DNA of 7,112 nt, from positions 1-7,112 of the forward strand of contig CAIYQV010000431.1 of assembly GCA_903928365.1 (NCBI GenBank), read 5' to 3'. This DNA is from an uncultured Flavobacteriia bacterium. GTDB lineage: Bacteria > Bacteroidota > Bacteroidia > Flavobacteriales_D > Crocinitomicaceae. The position numbers and the translations under genes were made by a program. Under the pieces are notes generated by a model. The model did no database searches, was not told the DNA's origin, and was given only the letters and a program-made list of their open reading frames with translations. Shown here one piece after another: positions 6,940 to 7,112 of this stretch. Position 1 is the stretch's first letter, and the number at the start of each line of letters is the position of its first letter.

Positions 6940-6958
6940 TTTAACGTATACGATTAAA
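6940..6958. promoter_or_regulatory. dyad-symmetric AT-rich element upstream of gldJ, possible operator
   Basis: An 8-base perfect palindrome CGTATACG (6945-6952) is flanked by TTTAA on the left and ATTAAA on the right, so the symmetry extends outward with one offset base. It lies just upstream of the candidate -7 element, in the region between -7 and -33, where a bound regulator would block or assist polymerase. No matching second copy was noticed in the window. Chance is a fair alternative for a site this short. Confidence 0.27.
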
Positions 6959-6971
6959 AAAGTTACAAAAA

Positions 6972-7112
6972 TTAGAACGAAGGACAGGAGATCGTTTTGA
7001 ACGATACCGGTTTCTTCTTACATGTTAAGTTAATTCCCATGGAAATTTCATGTGAACCTCCTGAGACTCCGTTATTCAATTTGGATACGGTTACGTCATA
7101 GCTGTAACCCAA
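6972..7112 (-). CDS. PorP/SprF-family type IX secretion outer-membrane protein (C-terminal 46 codons only)
   Basis: The minus strand is open from the right edge to a TAA at 6974-6972. The translation starts LGYSYDVTVSKLNNGVSGG (residues 1-19 of the fragment), continues SHEISMGINLTCKKK and ends SFKTISCPSF. A YSYD-x-S-L-x(n)-G-S-HEI pattern ending in the last beta strand is the typical C-terminus of the PorP/SprF family, beta-barrel proteins of the outer membrane linked to T9SS and to anchoring of secreted gliding adhesins. A short Lys-rich tail with two cysteines follows the barrel. The gene lies 57 bases upstream of gldJ on the same strand with no terminator between, so co-transcription is likely, possibly with an extra promoter in the gap. 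Only the tail is visible, so the family call rests on one motif, and which paralogue it is cannot be told. Confidence 0.78.
   Translation of the reverse strand: MGYSYDVTVSKLNNGVSGGSHEISMGINLTCKKKPVSFKTISCPSF

Noticed and set aside
6991..7005. Inverted repeat ATCGTT-TTG-AACGAT near the end of the PorP/SprF fragment.
   Set aside because: It is a 6-bp stem inside coding sequence without a T run directly after it, so it is not a terminator, and one such repeat is expected by chance.
1..7112. Mobile element, defence system, CRISPR array or RNA gene.
   Set aside because: No transposase, integrase, nuclease, direct-repeat array or cloverleaf-like sequence was seen; all space is taken by conserved chromosomal genes and short spacers.

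Overview
The window looks like a chromosomal segment of a Bacteroidota bacterium, most likely of the order Flavobacteriales. The main evidence is a GldJ-type lipoprotein preceded by the tail of a PorP/SprF-type outer-membrane protein; both belong to the type IX secretion/gliding machinery that is restricted to this phylum. Supporting evidence is the absence of clear Shine-Dalgarno sequences and the presence of TAnnTTTG-type -7 promoter elements before three genes. Genus cannot be decided from the sequence alone.

Layout from left to right: (1) a Glu/Leu/Phe/Val dehydrogenase family gene, minus strand, with its C-terminus cut off by the left edge; (2) anmK, anhydro-N-acetylmuramic acid kinase, minus strand; (3) a short-chain-type acyl-CoA dehydrogenase, plus strand, divergent from anmK and ending in a strong intrinsic terminator; (4) murF, minus strand, convergent with the acyl-CoA dehydrogenase; (5) gldJ, minus strand, separated from murF by 42 bases that hold a strong intrinsic terminator; (6) the last 46 codons of a PorP/SprF-family gene, minus strand, running off the right edge. 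Coding density is high. The longest gap is 101 bases, so no stretch over 300 bases lacks a gene. I see no tRNA, rRNA, CRISPR array, insertion sequence or phage gene.

Functionally the right half is an envelope block: PorP/SprF-like protein, GldJ (periplasm-facing lipoprotein of the T9SS/gliding apparatus) and MurF (last cytoplasmic step of UDP-MurNAc-pentapeptide synthesis). The left half is metabolic: amino-acid deamination or synthesis, cell-wall sugar recycling, and fatty-acid or branched acyl-CoA oxidation. AnmK and MurF both serve peptidoglycan metabolism but are not in one operon here.

I do not see a new multi-gene system; the genes belong to known families. The points most worth a second look are the terminator hairpin placed four bases before the murF start codon, the GldJ fold that keeps the formylglycine-generating-enzyme framework but lacks its copper cysteines and carries a long insertion, and a dyad-symmetric element just upstream of the candidate gldJ -7 box.
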